From: Novosphingobium ginsenosidimutans
Lineage (GTDB): Bacteria; Pseudomonadota; Alphaproteobacteria; Sphingomonadales; Sphingomonadaceae
Length of the DNA stretch: 64,000 nt
NCBI RefSeq assembly: GCF_007954425.1
Contig: NZ_CP042345.1
Span: 248,001 to 312,000, forward strand
Direction: 5' to 3'
Shown: positions 32,956-42,623 of the stretch, piece after piece
Numbering within the stretch: the first letter of the stretch is position 1
How the letters are laid out: every line of letters begins with the position of its first letter
The notes under the pieces: generated by a model
What the model saw: only the letters and a program-made list of their open reading frames with translations
Database searches by the model: none
What the model was told of the DNA's origin: nothing
Translations under genes and position numbers: made by a program

Positions 32956-34560
32956 TTACTGATTATTCTGCCGGCCGAGGAAGCGGGGAATGCTGATCGA
33001 CGGACCATCGCCATCATCGTCATCCTCATCTTCGTCCTTCGAACGCCCGCCGCGCGAAAGGTTGGCCATGCGCTCGAACAGGGTGGCGCCGCCGGTCGAG
33101 ACGCGCGGCGGCTTGGTGGCCGGCTGGATCGGCGCTTCGCCAGCGTCATCGGCGCCGGTGTCCATTTCCCCGCTTTCGCTGGAAACCAGACCACGGCGAC
33201 GACCCGGCAGGCCGCCCGCCACCGGCTGGTCTTCTTCAACTAGGCGCGAGGCATTGCTCAGCAGATCATCAGTTGGTTCGGCTTCGGCGGCCGGTTCCAC
33301 GTCGGAAGCCGGCTCTTCCGCTTCCATCTCAAGCTCAAGCGGCTCATCATCGGCAACAGCGGGTTCGGCCGCATCCCAGTCATCATCGCTGTAGCTGGCA
33401 ACCGGAGCAGGCGCCTCGGCCTGGGCTTCCGGTTCAGGTTCTGGCTCGGGTGCCAATTCGGCCACCGGTTCGGACTCAGTCTCAGGTGCGGGCGCCGACC
33501 GGCCGAACAGCGGCTGGGTCTCGGCTTGCGGACGCACCGGCCCGCGCGACGCGGTCAGGTTGAACGGACGGCTGGCCTCTTCGGCCTGGCTGGCGCTTTG
33601 CTCGATCCCGGTGGCGACCACCGAGACGCGAATCTTGCCCTGGAGATCCGGATTGAAGGCCGAACCCCAGATGATGTTGGCATTGGGATCGACCAGTTCG
33701 CGGATGTGGTTCGCAGCCTCGTCGACTTCGAGCAGCTTCATGTCGTCGCCGCCGATGATCGAGATGATCACGCCCTTCGCGCCCTGCATGGACACGCCAT
33801 CAAGCAGCGGATTGGCAATCGCCTTCTCGGCGGCTTCGAGCGCACGGTTCTCGCCGCTGCCCTCACCCGTGCCCATCATCGCCTTGCCCATCTCGGCCAT
33901 GACTGAGCGGACGTCCGCAAAGTCGAGGTTGATCAGTCCAGGCATGACCATCAAGTCGGTGATCGAGCGGACGCCCTGTTGCAGCACCTCATCGGCCAGC
34001 AGGAAGGCTTCCTTGAAGGTCGTTTCCGCCTTTGCCACCAGGAACAGGTTCTGGTTGGGAATGACGATCAGGGTATCGACGTGCTTCTGCAGCTCCTCGA
34101 TCCCCGCCTCGGCCGAACGCATCCGGCGGGTACCTTCAAACAGGAACGGCTTGGTCACCACGCCGACCGTCAGCACGCCCTTTTCACGTGCCGCCTTGGC
34201 GACAACCGGGGCCGCGCCAGTACCGGTGCCGCCGCCCATGCCGGCGGCGATGAAGCACATGTGGACGCCATCCAGTGCCCGGTCGATCTCTGCCAGGGTT
34301 TCTTCGGCGGCAGCCTTGCCCACTTCAGGACGCGAACCGGCGCCTAGGCCCTGTGTGATATCCGGGCCAAGCTGAATGCGGTGTTCGGCAATCGAGTTGT
34401 TGAGCGCCTGGGCATCGGTGTTCGCGACCACGAAGTCGACACCTTCGATCCCGGCACCGATCATGTTGGCGATGGCGTTTCCGCCTGCACCACCCACCCC
34501 GATCACGGTGATCCGGGGACGCAGCTCTTCAACGGCTGGCGGTCCGATATTGATGCTCAT
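32956..34560 (-). CDS. ftsZ: cell division protein FtsZ
   Basis: Tubulin-like GTPase forming the Z ring, 534 residues. The globular core covers about 1-325, with nucleotide-binding GVGGAGGNA (21-29) and signature GGGTGTG (109-115), and the T7 loop [11 protein letters not shown] near 206. A long acidic, Ala/Glu/Pro-rich linker of about 185 residues follows, as in Caulobacter, ending in the conserved C-terminal peptide [12 protein letters not shown] that binds FtsA. The ATG at 34560 follows ACAGGAGAGC. It is separated from ftsA by 136 bp holding its own candidate promoter region. Confidence 0.98.
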   Translation of the reverse strand: MSINIGPPAVEELRPRITVIGVGGAGGNAIANMIGAGIEGVDFVVANTDAQALNNSIAEHRIQLGPDITQGLGAGSRPEVGKAAAEETLAEIDRALDGVHMCFIAAGMGGGTGTGAAPVVAKAAREKGVLTVGVVTKPFLFEGTRRMRSAEAGIEELQKHVDTLIVIPNQNLFLVAKAETTFKEAFLLADEVLQQGVRSITDLMVMPGLINLDFADVRSVMAEMGKAMMGTGEGSGENRALEAAEKAIANPLLDGVSMQGAKGVIISIIGGDDMKLLEVDEAANHIRELVDPNANIIWGSAFNPDLQGKIRVSVVATGIEQSASQAEEASRPFNLTASRGPVRPQAETQPLFGRSAPAPETESEPVAELAPEPEPEPEAQAEAPAPVASYSDDDWDAAEPAVADDEPLELEMEAEEPASDVEPAAEAEPTDDLLSNASRLVEEDQPVAGGLPGRRRGLVSSESGEMDTGADDAGEAPIQPATKPPRVSTGGATLFERMANLSRGGRSKDEDEDDDDGDGPSISIPRFLGRQNNQ

Positions 34561-34598
34561 GGCGCTCTCCTGTCCGGCAAGCGGATGCAATTCTAACA

Positions 34599-34661
34599 AC
34601 TAACGTGGTTAGTGCACCGCAAGAATCCAAGTTTCCAACCCGTAATCCTACGTTGTCCACA
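34599..34661 (-). promoter_or_regulatory. candidate ftsZ promoter/operator region
   Basis: The ftsA-ftsZ gap (34561-34696) contains the inverted repeat ACTAAC-GTG-GTTAGT (34599-34613), a TTGTCCACA site (34653-34661; one base from the DnaA box TTATCCACA), and GAATC, a possible CcrM GANTC site, at about 34623. These fit cell-cycle control of ftsZ as known in Caulobacter, but no -35/-10 is certain. Confidence 0.4.
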
Positions 34662-34696
34662 GTCACCCTCAGGTTTTCCGGACCACACGCGGGATT

Positions 34697-35977
34697 TCAA
34701 AAATACTCCCGCACGGCACGATAGAGCCGGCCGACTAGGCCAAGCTTGTCGAACCGGGTAATCTGCTGTTTGCCCCGCCCGACCTTGCGGATGTCGATCG
34801 GGTCCGCCGCAGCGTAGAGCACAAGACCCGCCAGGGTAGAAAATCCAGGCGTAGCATGGGCTTCGGGCAGACCCTTGATGTGCAAGGGGCGGCCAATCCG
34901 GACCGGCTTGCCGAGCGCCGCCTGGGCATAGTCGGCCAACCCCGCCAGCTCGGCCCCGCCGCCGGTCAGCACGATCTGCTGACCGCGCTGGCCAGTGAAG
35001 CCCAGCGACTTCAACGCGCGCGAAACCTCTTCCGTCAGCCGCGCCAGCTGTTCGGTGATGACCGAGATCAGTTCGGCGCGGGGGATCCGGTTCTTGTCAT
35101 CGGCATGGCGGGCGATTGGCCCGGTCATTTCATCGCCCGGAGCGTTGACCGGAATCATCTCGCGGTGGTCCGAAGGGCTGGCGATGGCCGATCCGTGGAC
35201 GCATTTCAGCCGCTCGGCCTGGAAGCGGCGAATCCCGAAGGCCGAGGCAATCGCATCGGTCACGTCGCCCGACCCCATCGGGATCGTAACTAGGCCAAGG
35301 AGCATGCCCGAGGCATAGACCGAGACATTGGTTACCTCCGCGCCGAACTCAACCAAGGCCACACCCAGGTCACGCTCTTCCGGGTTGAGACAAGCATAAC
35401 CGGCCGCAATCGGTGAGCCGACCACGGCCTCAACCTGCAAGTGCGCATTCTGGACCGTCTCGGTGATGTTACGCACCGGCGCCCCATCGGCGAGCATCAC
35501 GTGAATATCGACCCCAAGCCGCTCGGCATGGAGCCCTTTGGGATCGGATACGCCGTCGGCACCATCGAGCGTATAGTGCGCTGGCTGAGCATGAAGCACC
35601 ATCCGACCGTCCGGCTGGATCACGTCGCGTGCGGCGACCAGCAGGTGTTCGATATCGTCTTCCTCGATCCGGCGCCCGCCGATGTCGATTTCGACCTGGG
35701 CGACCTGGCTGGCGAGGCCGGCACCGGACGAGCCGATCCAGACCGAGGTAACGGCCGTGTTGGCCATCTTCTCAGCCCGCTCAACCGCGTCGCGCACGGC
35801 ATAGGTCGCGGCCTGCATGTCGGTCACATAGCCACGCTTGATCCCCTGGGCGGCGCGGTGCCCCGACCCCAGCACCACCATCTCACCCGTTTCCGACAGC
35901 CCGGCGACCATCGCCGAGATACGAAACGAGCCGATGTTGACCGCGCCAAAGGTGCGGACGATGCGGGGCGTAGCCAT
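34697..35977 (-). CDS. ftsA: cell division protein FtsA
   Basis: Actin-like ATPase tethering FtsZ to the membrane, 426 residues. Domain 1A opens RTFGAVNIGSFRISAMVAG, the 1C subdomain follows (about 90-170), then DLGVALVEFGAEVTNVSVY (phosphate 2 region) and VLTGGGAELAGLADYAQ (adenosine motif). The C-terminal amphipathic membrane-targeting helix is visible as FDKLGLVGRLYRAVREYF. It shares one base with the ftsQ stop. Last dcw gene before ftsZ. Confidence 0.97.
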   Translation of the reverse strand: MATPRIVRTFGAVNIGSFRISAMVAGLSETGEMVVLGSGHRAAQGIKRGYVTDMQAATYAVRDAVERAEKMANTAVTSVWIGSSGAGLASQVAQVEIDIGGRRIEEDDIEHLLVAARDVIQPDGRMVLHAQPAHYTLDGADGVSDPKGLHAERLGVDIHVMLADGAPVRNITETVQNAHLQVEAVVGSPIAAGYACLNPEERDLGVALVEFGAEVTNVSVYASGMLLGLVTIPMGSGDVTDAIASAFGIRRFQAERLKCVHGSAIASPSDHREMIPVNAPGDEMTGPIARHADDKNRIPRAELISVITEQLARLTEEVSRALKSLGFTGQRGQQIVLTGGGAELAGLADYAQAALGKPVRIGRPLHIKGLPEAHATPGFSTLAGLVLYAAADPIDIRKVGRGKQQITRFDKLGLVGRLYRAVREYF

Positions 35978-36966
35978 CAGTCCTTGTCCGCCGGCTTGGA
36001 CGTTTCGGACTTGGGCTTGGCCTTGACCGCGTCTTCGGGCTTGGTGGCCTCGCTGGCTGCCGGCTTGGGCACGGGATGCTCGATCGCATCGGTACGGCCC
36101 GGTACGCGCAGATAGATGCGGTCACCCGCACGCATGTCGAAAGCGGCGACCTTGCCGCCCAGCAGGCGGTTGACGCCATCAAGGCGCGCGAAGGTCATCA
36201 GCGCCTTGGCCGACTTGTCGGTACCCTCAGGCAGGGCGAGAACTTGGCCGGTCTTGAAGGTAAAGTTCCAGCGACGATTGCCGATCCATTCGGCTTCGCG
36301 CAGTTGCGGCTTCAAAGCAGGGGCGGCCGCCATCAGTTCCTGGAGCGCAACCACCTGCTTGCCCGCCCCGGGGCCGGAGACCACCAGCTTTCCTTTGGCC
36401 CGAGCGGGTCCCACCACTTCAAGCTCGTGCCCGGTGGCGTCGATCAGTACCAGCTTGTCAGCCTTGCGCAGCACCGCAGCGGGTTTGCGCTCGACAATGT
36501 CGACCACGAGCGAGTCCGGTAGCTGACGCGATACCCGCGCATCCTCCACCCAGGACAGCTGGAGCAATTCCTCGCGCAGGCCATCAACATCGACCAGCGG
36601 CATGGCCCGGTTGCGTTCAGCCAGGGCACGCTCATAGACCTTCAGCTCGTTGAGGTTCTTGACCCCGCGCACTTCGACCCGGCGCACTTCGAAGCCTGCA
36701 TCGCTTGCCACCTGGGCCAGTTGCATTTGGGCCATGGCCGGCACCCCGGCAAAGCTCGCCACGGTCCAAGCGAGCACGGCTGCCCCGCCGAGAATCACGG
36801 CGAGGAACACCCGCTGCCATTGTTCCTCGCTGATCGGCAGCCAGCCCAGCGCCGTGCCGATGGCCGAGCCGGTCTTTGCCTTGGCGGCGCGCACCTGCCG
36901 GACCTTGCCCTGGGCGGCAGCAGCCTTGCGGACGCTCTTGCCGCCACGCTTGATCGTCTGGCTCAC
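35977..36966 (-). CDS. ftsQ: cell division protein FtsQ
   Basis: Bitopic divisome protein, 329 residues. A basic cytoplasmic head of about 50 residues (KRGGKSVRKAAAAQGKVRQV) precedes one membrane helix (about 53-75: RVFLAVILGGAAVLAWTVASF). The POTRA domain follows (about 90-160: FEVRRVEVRGVKNLNELKVYERAL), then the beta domain (about 165-285). A charged Lys/Glu/Pro tail closes the protein. It overlaps ddl by 4 bp. Recruits FtsB/FtsL-type partners in the periplasm. Confidence 0.95.
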   Translation of the reverse strand: MSQTIKRGGKSVRKAAAAQGKVRQVRAAKAKTGSAIGTALGWLPISEEQWQRVFLAVILGGAAVLAWTVASFAGVPAMAQMQLAQVASDAGFEVRRVEVRGVKNLNELKVYERALAERNRAMPLVDVDGLREELLQLSWVEDARVSRQLPDSLVVDIVERKPAAVLRKADKLVLIDATGHELEVVGPARAKGKLVVSGPGAGKQVVALQELMAAAPALKPQLREAEWIGNRRWNFTFKTGQVLALPEGTDKSAKALMTFARLDGVNRLLGGKVAAFDMRAGDRIYLRVPGRTDAIEHPVPKPAASEATKPEDAVKAKPKSETSKPADKD

Positions 36967-37916
36967 CGCTTGCCCCCCTTGCGATCTCTCTCAGCGAGCG
37001 CCTCGGCGATGATCATCTCGACCAGTTCGCCATATTCGATCCCCAGGTGCTTGGCCTGCTCCGGCACGAGGCTGAGCGGCGTCATCCCCGGCTGAGTATT
37101 GGTTTCCAGCACGAACAGGCCTGCCAGTCCGCGCTCGTCATCCCAGCGGAAATCGGTGCGGCTGCAACCCTTGCAGCCAAGCAGTTGGTGGCAGCGCAGC
37201 GCCAGATCGAGACAGGCCCGGGTGATCTCATCCGGGATTTCGGCCGGGCAGACATGCTCGGTCATGCCCTCGGTGTATTTCGCGTCGAAATCGTAAAAGC
37301 CCGACTTCGGCCGTAGCTCAGTGACCATCAGCGCGCGATCGCCCAGCACCGCCGTGGTCAGCTCGCGGCCGCGGATGTAGGGTTCTGCCAGCAGGCTATC
37401 GAATTCCTGCCACGGACCCTTGGTGTCCGGGCTGATCGGGTTGCCGTAGTTGCCCTCGGCAGTGACGATTGCCACGCCGACCGAAGACCCTTCGTTGACC
37501 GGCTTCAGCACATAGGGCCGCTCGAGCGGATCCCGCTCGTAAATCTCTGTCACCGGCACGATCCGCCCGCCCGGCATCGGAATACCGTGGGGGACCAGCG
37601 CCTGCTTGGTCAGTTCCTTATCGATCGCGATGACCGAAGCGACCATGCCTGAATGGGTATAGGTCAGGCCCATCAGGTCCATCATGCCCTGGATCGAGCC
37701 GTCCTCGCCCGGTGTGCCGTGCAGGGCATTGAACACCACGTCCGGCTTGGTCGCCGCCAGCTTGGCCGCGACATCGCGGTCCATGTCGATCCGGGTGACC
37801 TGGTGCCCGCGCTCTTCCAGCGCCTTGGCCACCCCTTCCCCGCTCATGAGGCTGACCGGCCGCTCGTTCGACCAGCCGCCCATCAGGACCGCAACATGAA
37901 GCTTAGGCAGGCTCAC
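36963..37916 (-). CDS. ddl: D-alanine--D-alanine ligase
   Basis: ATP-grasp ligase, 317 residues, making the D-Ala-D-Ala dipeptide used by MurF. N-terminal signature LHVAVLMGGWSNERPVSLMSG, HGTPGEDGSIQGMMDLMGLTYTHSG, KPVNEGSSVGVAIV, and C-terminal FVLETNTQPGMTPLSLVPEQA with the Mg-binding E/N pair. The Tyr/Phe residue that separates D-Ala from D-lactate ligases was not resolved by eye. The GTG at 37916 overlaps the murB stop (GTGA), which is better than the longer GTG start nine codons earlier inside murB. Confidence 0.95.
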   Translation of the reverse strand: MSLPKLHVAVLMGGWSNERPVSLMSGEGVAKALEERGHQVTRIDMDRDVAAKLAATKPDVVFNALHGTPGEDGSIQGMMDLMGLTYTHSGMVASVIAIDKELTKQALVPHGIPMPGGRIVPVTEIYERDPLERPYVLKPVNEGSSVGVAIVTAEGNYGNPISPDTKGPWQEFDSLLAEPYIRGRELTTAVLGDRALMVTELRPKSGFYDFDAKYTEGMTEHVCPAEIPDEITRACLDLALRCHQLLGCKGCSRTDFRWDDERGLAGLFVLETNTQPGMTPLSLVPEQAKHLGIEYGELVEMIIAEALAERDRKGGKR

Positions 37917-38806
37917 TTCTTCCCCACTCGCTGGATTTCCCACTCAAGTTCGACGCCAGACTTTTCCTTGACCCGGCGCCGCACTTCCTCGCCCAGCGCT
38001 TCGATCTCGGCGCTGGTCGCTTCGCCCAGATTCAGAAGGAAGTTGGTGTGCTTCTCGCTGACCTGCGCGCCGCCCAGCTGAAGCCCCCGGCACCCGGCTT
38101 CGTCAACCAGTTGCCAGGCCTTGTGCCCAGCCGGGTTCTTGAAGGTCGATCCGCCGGTCTTGCTGCGGAGCGGCTGGCTCGCTTCGCGGCTGGCGGAAAT
38201 GCGGTCCATCTCGGCCTGGATGGCGTCCGGCTGGCCGGGCTTCCCGCGAAACCGTGCGGCAACAACAATCGCTCCTTCGGGCAGTTCGGAATGGCGATAG
38301 GTATAGTGCAGGTCGGCGACCGGCAGGGTTACCAGCGATCCGTCGCGCAGGACGACGTCGCAATCGACCAGGATATCCTTGACCTCGCCGCCATAGGCCC
38401 CGCCGTTCATCCGCACGAAGCCGCCAACCGTGCCCGGGATCGAGCGCAGGAATTCCAGACCCGCGATGCCATTGTCGCGCGCAGTGGAGGATACGAGAAT
38501 GCCCGAGGCCCCGCCGCCGCAGTTCAATGTCAGATCTGCAGTTTGCTCAACTCTGGCAAAGGCCTTGCCCAGCCGCACCACCACGCCCGGCACACCACCG
38601 TCCCGGACGATCATGTTGCTGCCCAGCCCAAGCGCCATCACTGGCACTGCCGGGTCAAGCTCGCGTAGGAAGCCTTGCAGGTCAGCCATGTCTTTCGGCT
38701 CGAACAGCCACTCCGCCGCGCCGCCGGACTTGAACCAGACCAGCGGCGCCAGCGGGGCCGAAGGGGTCAGCTTGCCCCGGACAGAGGGAAGCGTGGCCGT
38801 GCTCAT
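37913..38806 (-). CDS. murB: UDP-N-acetylenolpyruvoylglucosamine reductase
   Basis: FAD enzyme making UDP-MurNAc, 297 residues. It is the type II form lacking the tyrosine loop (length and absence of the YxGC insert). [37 protein letters not shown] (quoted partly as [14 protein letters not shown]), [22 protein letters not shown], and a catalytic serine region [10 protein letters not shown]. The C-terminal Glu lies in [17 protein letters not shown]. The ATG at 38806 overlaps the murC stop. Confidence 0.96.
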   Translation of the reverse strand: MSTATLPSVRGKLTPSAPLAPLVWFKSGGAAEWLFEPKDMADLQGFLRELDPAVPVMALGLGSNMIVRDGGVPGVVVRLGKAFARVEQTADLTLNCGGGASGILVSSTARDNGIAGLEFLRSIPGTVGGFVRMNGGAYGGEVKDILVDCDVVLRDGSLVTLPVADLHYTYRHSELPEGAIVVAARFRGKPGQPDAIQAEMDRISASREASQPLRSKTGGSTFKNPAGHKAWQLVDEAGCRGLQLGGAQVSEKHTNFLLNLGEATSAEIEALGEEVRRRVKEKSGVELEWEIQRVGKK

Positions 38807-40215
38807 CCGCCGGTCCGGAAAACGCGGATGGCGGCTTCGAGACCGCCGGCCCACTTCGTGATGTCCCCCGCCCCCAGGCAGACCACCATGTCGCCCGGCT
38901 GCGCGACATCGGCCAGTTCGGCGGCCAGAGCATCGGCGCTGGCGATCAGCTGGGCCGAACGATGTCCGCGCGCCTTGATCCCTTCAACCAGCGCGGCGGA
39001 ATCGACGCCCTCAATCGGGGCTTCGCCGGCAGCATAGACCGGGGCCGCATAGACCAGATCGGCATCGTTGAAGGCGGCCTGAAACTCAGCCAGGTGATCG
39101 CGTAGGCGCGTGAAGCGGTGCGGTTGGACCACGGCGATTACACGGTTCTGCACCCCTTCGCGCGCAGCGGCGAGAACAGCGCGGATTTCGACGGGATGAT
39201 GGCCATAATCGTCGATGATGGTCACGCCATCGATCTCACCCACCTTGGTGAAGCGGCGCTTGACCCCGCCGAACTTGGCAAAGCCGGTCTGGATGACTGC
39301 ATCCGCGCAGCCCATCTCGACCGCCACGCCGACAGCGGCGAGCGCGTTCTGGACATTGTGGCGACCGGGCATTGGCAGCTCGATCCCCTCGATCCGCCGC
39401 TGCGAACCGTCACGTTGGCGGATCACCACGTCAAAGCGGTTGCCGCCGGGGAACGGCGTGACGTTCTCACCACGCACATCGGCCTGGGCCGAGAAACCAT
39501 AGGTCACGACGCGGCGGTCGCGGACCTTGGGGATAACGGCCTGGACTTCGGGGTGGTCAATGCACAGCACCGCACAGCCGTAGAACGGCACGTTCTCGAT
39601 GAATTCGACAAAGGCGTCCTTGATCGCATCGAACGAGCCGTAGTGATCGAGGTGCTCGGGATCGATGTTGGTGACCACGGCAATGGTCCCGTCGAGCCGC
39701 AGGAACGAGCCGTCGCTCTCATCCGCTTCAACCACCATCCATTCGCTTTCGCCAAGGCGCGCGTTGGAGCCGTAGGAATTGATGATCCCGCCGTTGATCA
39801 CGGTCGGATCGACCCCGCCGGCATCGAGCAGCGCCGCGACGAGGCTGGTCGTGGTAGTCTTGCCGTGAGTGCCGGCCACGGCAACCGTGCGCTTCAGTCG
39901 CATCAGCTCGGCCAGCATCTCGGCACGGCGCACCACCGGTACGCGGGTTTCGAGCGCGGCAACAACTTCAGGATTGTCCCGCTTTACGGCAGTCGAGGTT
40001 ACGACCACGGCAGCATCGCCCAGGTTCTCAGCCTTGTGGCCGATCATGACCTTGATCCCGCGTGCACGCAGGCCTTCCACGACATAACCTTCGGCAATGT
40101 CGCTGCCCTGGACCGAATAGCCCAGGTTGTGCATCACTTCGGCAATGCCGGACATGCCGATCCCGCCGATGCCGACGAAGTGGATCGTGCCGATGTCAGT
40201 GCCTACGCCTTTCAT
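38803..40215 (-). CDS. murC: UDP-N-acetylmuramate--L-alanine ligase
   Basis: Mur ligase adding L-Ala to UDP-MurNAc, 470 residues. The N-terminal UDP-binding Rossmann domain has [21 protein letters not shown]. The ATPase domain has the P-loop [18 protein letters not shown]. The central [10 protein letters not shown] and [13 protein letters not shown] motifs and the C-terminal domain ([13 protein letters not shown]) are complete. Twelve bases separate it from murG; it overlaps murB by 4 bp. Confidence 0.97.
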   Translation of the reverse strand: MKGVGTDIGTIHFVGIGGIGMSGIAEVMHNLGYSVQGSDIAEGYVVEGLRARGIKVMIGHKAENLGDAAVVVTSTAVKRDNPEVVAALETRVPVVRRAEMLAELMRLKRTVAVAGTHGKTTTTSLVAALLDAGGVDPTVINGGIINSYGSNARLGESEWMVVEADESDGSFLRLDGTIAVVTNIDPEHLDHYGSFDAIKDAFVEFIENVPFYGCAVLCIDHPEVQAVIPKVRDRRVVTYGFSAQADVRGENVTPFPGGNRFDVVIRQRDGSQRRIEGIELPMPGRHNVQNALAAVGVAVEMGCADAVIQTGFAKFGGVKRRFTKVGEIDGVTIIDDYGHHPVEIRAVLAAAREGVQNRVIAVVQPHRFTRLRDHLAEFQAAFNDADLVYAAPVYAAGEAPIEGVDSAALVEGIKARGHRSAQLIASADALAAELADVAQPGDMVVCLGAGDITKWAGGLEAAIRVFRTGG

Positions 40216-40227
40216 TCCAATCTCTTC

Positions 40228-41403
40228 CTAACCAGCTGCCGCTGCGCTGCCAAAGGTTGCGCCAGCAATCGTCGCATCGGCCACGCGGATCACGTCCATC
40301 AGCGGGGTACCGCCAAAGCTTTCGACCAGATCGGCCAGGTCCTGCGCCGCCTTGGGATAGCCACAGTTCCAAGCGGCATGCGCCGCGTTCGCCAGAGTTT
40401 CGGGGCTTTGCGCAATGGCCAGGATCTGCTTAGCGACTTCAGCCGCCGTAAACCGTTCCTGCCGGATCATCCGCGCGCCGCCGGCGGCGCAGATCTCGCG
40501 CGTGTTCGCCGCCTGGTGATCGTCGGTCGCGATCGGCAGCGGCACCAGGATCGCCGGACGGCCAACAGCTGTCAGCTCCGCAATGGTCGAGGCTCCCGCG
40601 CGGCCGATGAACAGGTGGGTATCGGCCAGTCGTTCGGCCATGTTCTCAAAATAGGTGCCAAGTTCGGCCGGAATGTCATGCCCGGCATAGCGGGCGCGGA
40701 CGGCTTCGATATCCTCGGGTCGGCACTGCTGAGTCACCTGCAGGCGCGTACGCAGTGCGGCGGGCAACATCGCCAGCGCATCGGGCACGACTTGCGAGAG
40801 AACGCTGGCGCCCTGACTACCACCGGTGACCAGCACGCGCAGCAGGCCGTCCTCGCTGAACGGCGGGAAAGGCTCGTCGCGCAGGCTTAGGACTGCGGCG
40901 CGGACGGGGTTGCCGACCAGATGGGTCTTGAGGGCGAACTTTGGCTTGAGCCGGTCCACTTGGTTGTAGGAGGTCGCGATTGCATCGACCCGCTTGGCCA
41001 TCAACCGGTTGACCCGGCCCAGCACGGCGTTCTGTTCGTGGATCACGGCGGGCACGCCGTTCGCAGTCGCCGCCCAGATCGTCGGGAACGCAGGATAGCC
41101 GCCGAAACCGACCACGCAGGCCGGCTGGAAGCTTTCGAACAGCCGCTCGGCCATGCGCTTGCCCTCCAGGATCGCGCCGATCCCCTTAGGCCAGTGCAGC
41201 GGGTTCTTGCCGATCCGACCGGCGGGTAGAACGTGGGTAACAAGGCTGTCCGGCTTGCCCGGCAGCTTGGCACCGCGCGTATCAGTCACCAGCGCAACGT
41301 GATGTCCGCGCCGCTCCAGCTCAACCGCCAGGGCAAAGGCCGGAATCAAGTGACCGCCGGTGCCGCCGGCGGCAAGGACATAGTGCCGCGTTGGACCGGT
41401 CAT
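40228..41403 (-). CDS. murG: lipid II-forming GlcNAc transferase
   Basis: Peripheral inner-membrane GT28 glycosyltransferase that adds GlcNAc to lipid I, 391 residues. The glycine loop GGTGGHLIPAFALAVEL is at about 13, the second-domain loop VTGGSQGASVLSQVVPDAL at about 190, and donor-binding HLFIGRAGASTIAELTAVGRPAILVP (quoted partly as GRAGASTIAEL) at about 265. The ATG at 41403 overlaps the ftsW stop (ATGA); a GTG two codons upstream is an unneeded alternative. It converts FtsW's neighbour pathway product to lipid II. Confidence 0.97.
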   Translation of the reverse strand: MTGPTRHYVLAAGGTGGHLIPAFALAVELERRGHHVALVTDTRGAKLPGKPDSLVTHVLPAGRIGKNPLHWPKGIGAILEGKRMAERLFESFQPACVVGFGGYPAFPTIWAATANGVPAVIHEQNAVLGRVNRLMAKRVDAIATSYNQVDRLKPKFALKTHLVGNPVRAAVLSLRDEPFPPFSEDGLLRVLVTGGSQGASVLSQVVPDALAMLPAALRTRLQVTQQCRPEDIEAVRARYAGHDIPAELGTYFENMAERLADTHLFIGRAGASTIAELTAVGRPAILVPLPIATDDHQAANTREICAAGGARMIRQERFTAAEVAKQILAIAQSPETLANAAHAAWNCGYPKAAQDLADLVESFGGTPLMDVIRVADATIAGATFGSAAAAG

Positions 41404-42623
41404 TTCCACAGGTCTCCGAAATTGCCGATCTTGAAAGGTTCGCGTTCGATGAACGGATTGCGCCGGGTTATCGCCAGTAGCAGGCCAACGCCAAGGCAGA
41501 GCGCGATGGTAGACGAGCCGCCGTACGAAATCAGCGGCAGGGTCATGCCCTTAGACGGAAACAGCTGCAGGTTGACCATGATGTTGATGAAGGCCTGCCC
41601 ACCCAACTGCGCAGTCAGCCCGGCTGCCGCCAGCGTGGTGAAGAGGTCATCCTCCTTCAGCAGCCGCAACAGGACGCGCAGCACGATCGCGACATAAAGC
41701 GCTACGATCACCAGGCACATCAGCAGGCCGAACTCCTCACCGATCACCGAAAAGATGTAGTCTGTATGGGCCTCGGGCAGCGCCATCTTGCGCTTGCCAA
41801 GCCAGATGCCGGTGCCGGTCCAGCCGCCTGACAGCAGTGTCCGGCTGGCCAAATCGACCTGGTCAAACGCCGAACCGCCGCCAAGGAAGGCATCGATGCG
41901 GTTACGGCCGTTCTCATAGAAAAGATAGGCCAGCGTAATGCCGCCAACCCCGGCGGCCCCAACCATACCGATGCGCTGAACCGAGATTCCGGCGAGCAGC
42001 GCCAGGACGAACCACACGCCCGCAAAGAGAATGGCCGAGCCAAAGTCGGGCTGCAGCATCAGCAGGCAAACCACGAGCAGCATGGCCCCGGTGCTGAGCG
42101 CCAGGACCGGCAGCTTGGGATCGCGGGCCCGCCAAGAGAGGATCCAGGCAAGACAGATCGCGAAGGCCGGCTTCAGGAATTCCGATGGCTGGAGCGAGAA
42201 GCCAAAATTGAGCCAGCGCTTCGCGCCGTTGACCGTCGAGCCGACCACCGGCACGAGGAACAGCCCAACCAGCATCGCCGCGCCAAGCAAAATGCCAAAC
42301 CGGCGCGCCATGTCCTTGGGCAGTGAGGCTGCGCCGAACATCGCCAGCAGGCCGACAAGCTGCCAGCGCAGGTGAATGTAAAAGAAGTGGAGATCATCCA
42401 GCTTGACCCGCGCGGTTGAGAGCCGCTGGGCACTGGCCGGCGAGGCAGCAGCGACTGCCAGCGTTCCCAGTGCCATCAGCAAAAGGATCAAGCCCAGCAG
42501 CACGCGATCAACCTCGCGCCACCAAATCGCGAATTCGCTGCGGCGGTTGCGGCGCTGGCGGGGCAGGCCGACCGCTGACGGGGCCTGTCCGGCGCGCGGC
42601 ACGAAGGGCGGATGCGTGGCCAT
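41400..42623 (-). CDS. ftsW: SEDS peptidoglycan glycosyltransferase FtsW
   Basis: 407 residues with about ten membrane helices and a basic N-terminal tail. The SEDS family signature is present near the end: FINIMVNLQLFPSKGMTLPLISYGGSST (quoted partly as FPSKGMTLPLISYGGSS). KRWLNFGFSLQPSEFLKPAF marks TM-loop 2, and the catalytic-Asp loop region (AHTDYIFSVIGEEFG) is intact. It polymerises lipid II at the septum together with the FtsI transpeptidase encoded upstream. Its ATG overlaps the murD TAA by one base. Confidence 0.96.
   Translation of the reverse strand: MATHPPFVPRAGQAPSAVGLPRQRRNRRSEFAIWWREVDRVLLGLILLLMALGTLAVAAASPASAQRLSTARVKLDDLHFFYIHLRWQLVGLLAMFGAASLPKDMARRFGILLGAAMLVGLFLVPVVGSTVNGAKRWLNFGFSLQPSEFLKPAFAICLAWILSWRARDPKLPVLALSTGAMLLVVCLLMLQPDFGSAILFAGVWFVLALLAGISVQRIGMVGAAGVGGITLAYLFYENGRNRIDAFLGGGSAFDQVDLASRTLLSGGWTGTGIWLGKRKMALPEAHTDYIFSVIGEEFGLLMCLVIVALYVAIVLRVLLRLLKEDDLFTTLAAAGLTAQLGGQAFINIMVNLQLFPSKGMTLPLISYGGSSTIALCLGVGLLLAITRRNPFIEREPFKIGNFGDLWK

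Noticed and set aside
39118..40890. 590-codon plus-strand open frame across murC/murG
   Set aside because: Antisense shadow of two well-supported Mur genes; its His/Asp-rich translation has no domain.
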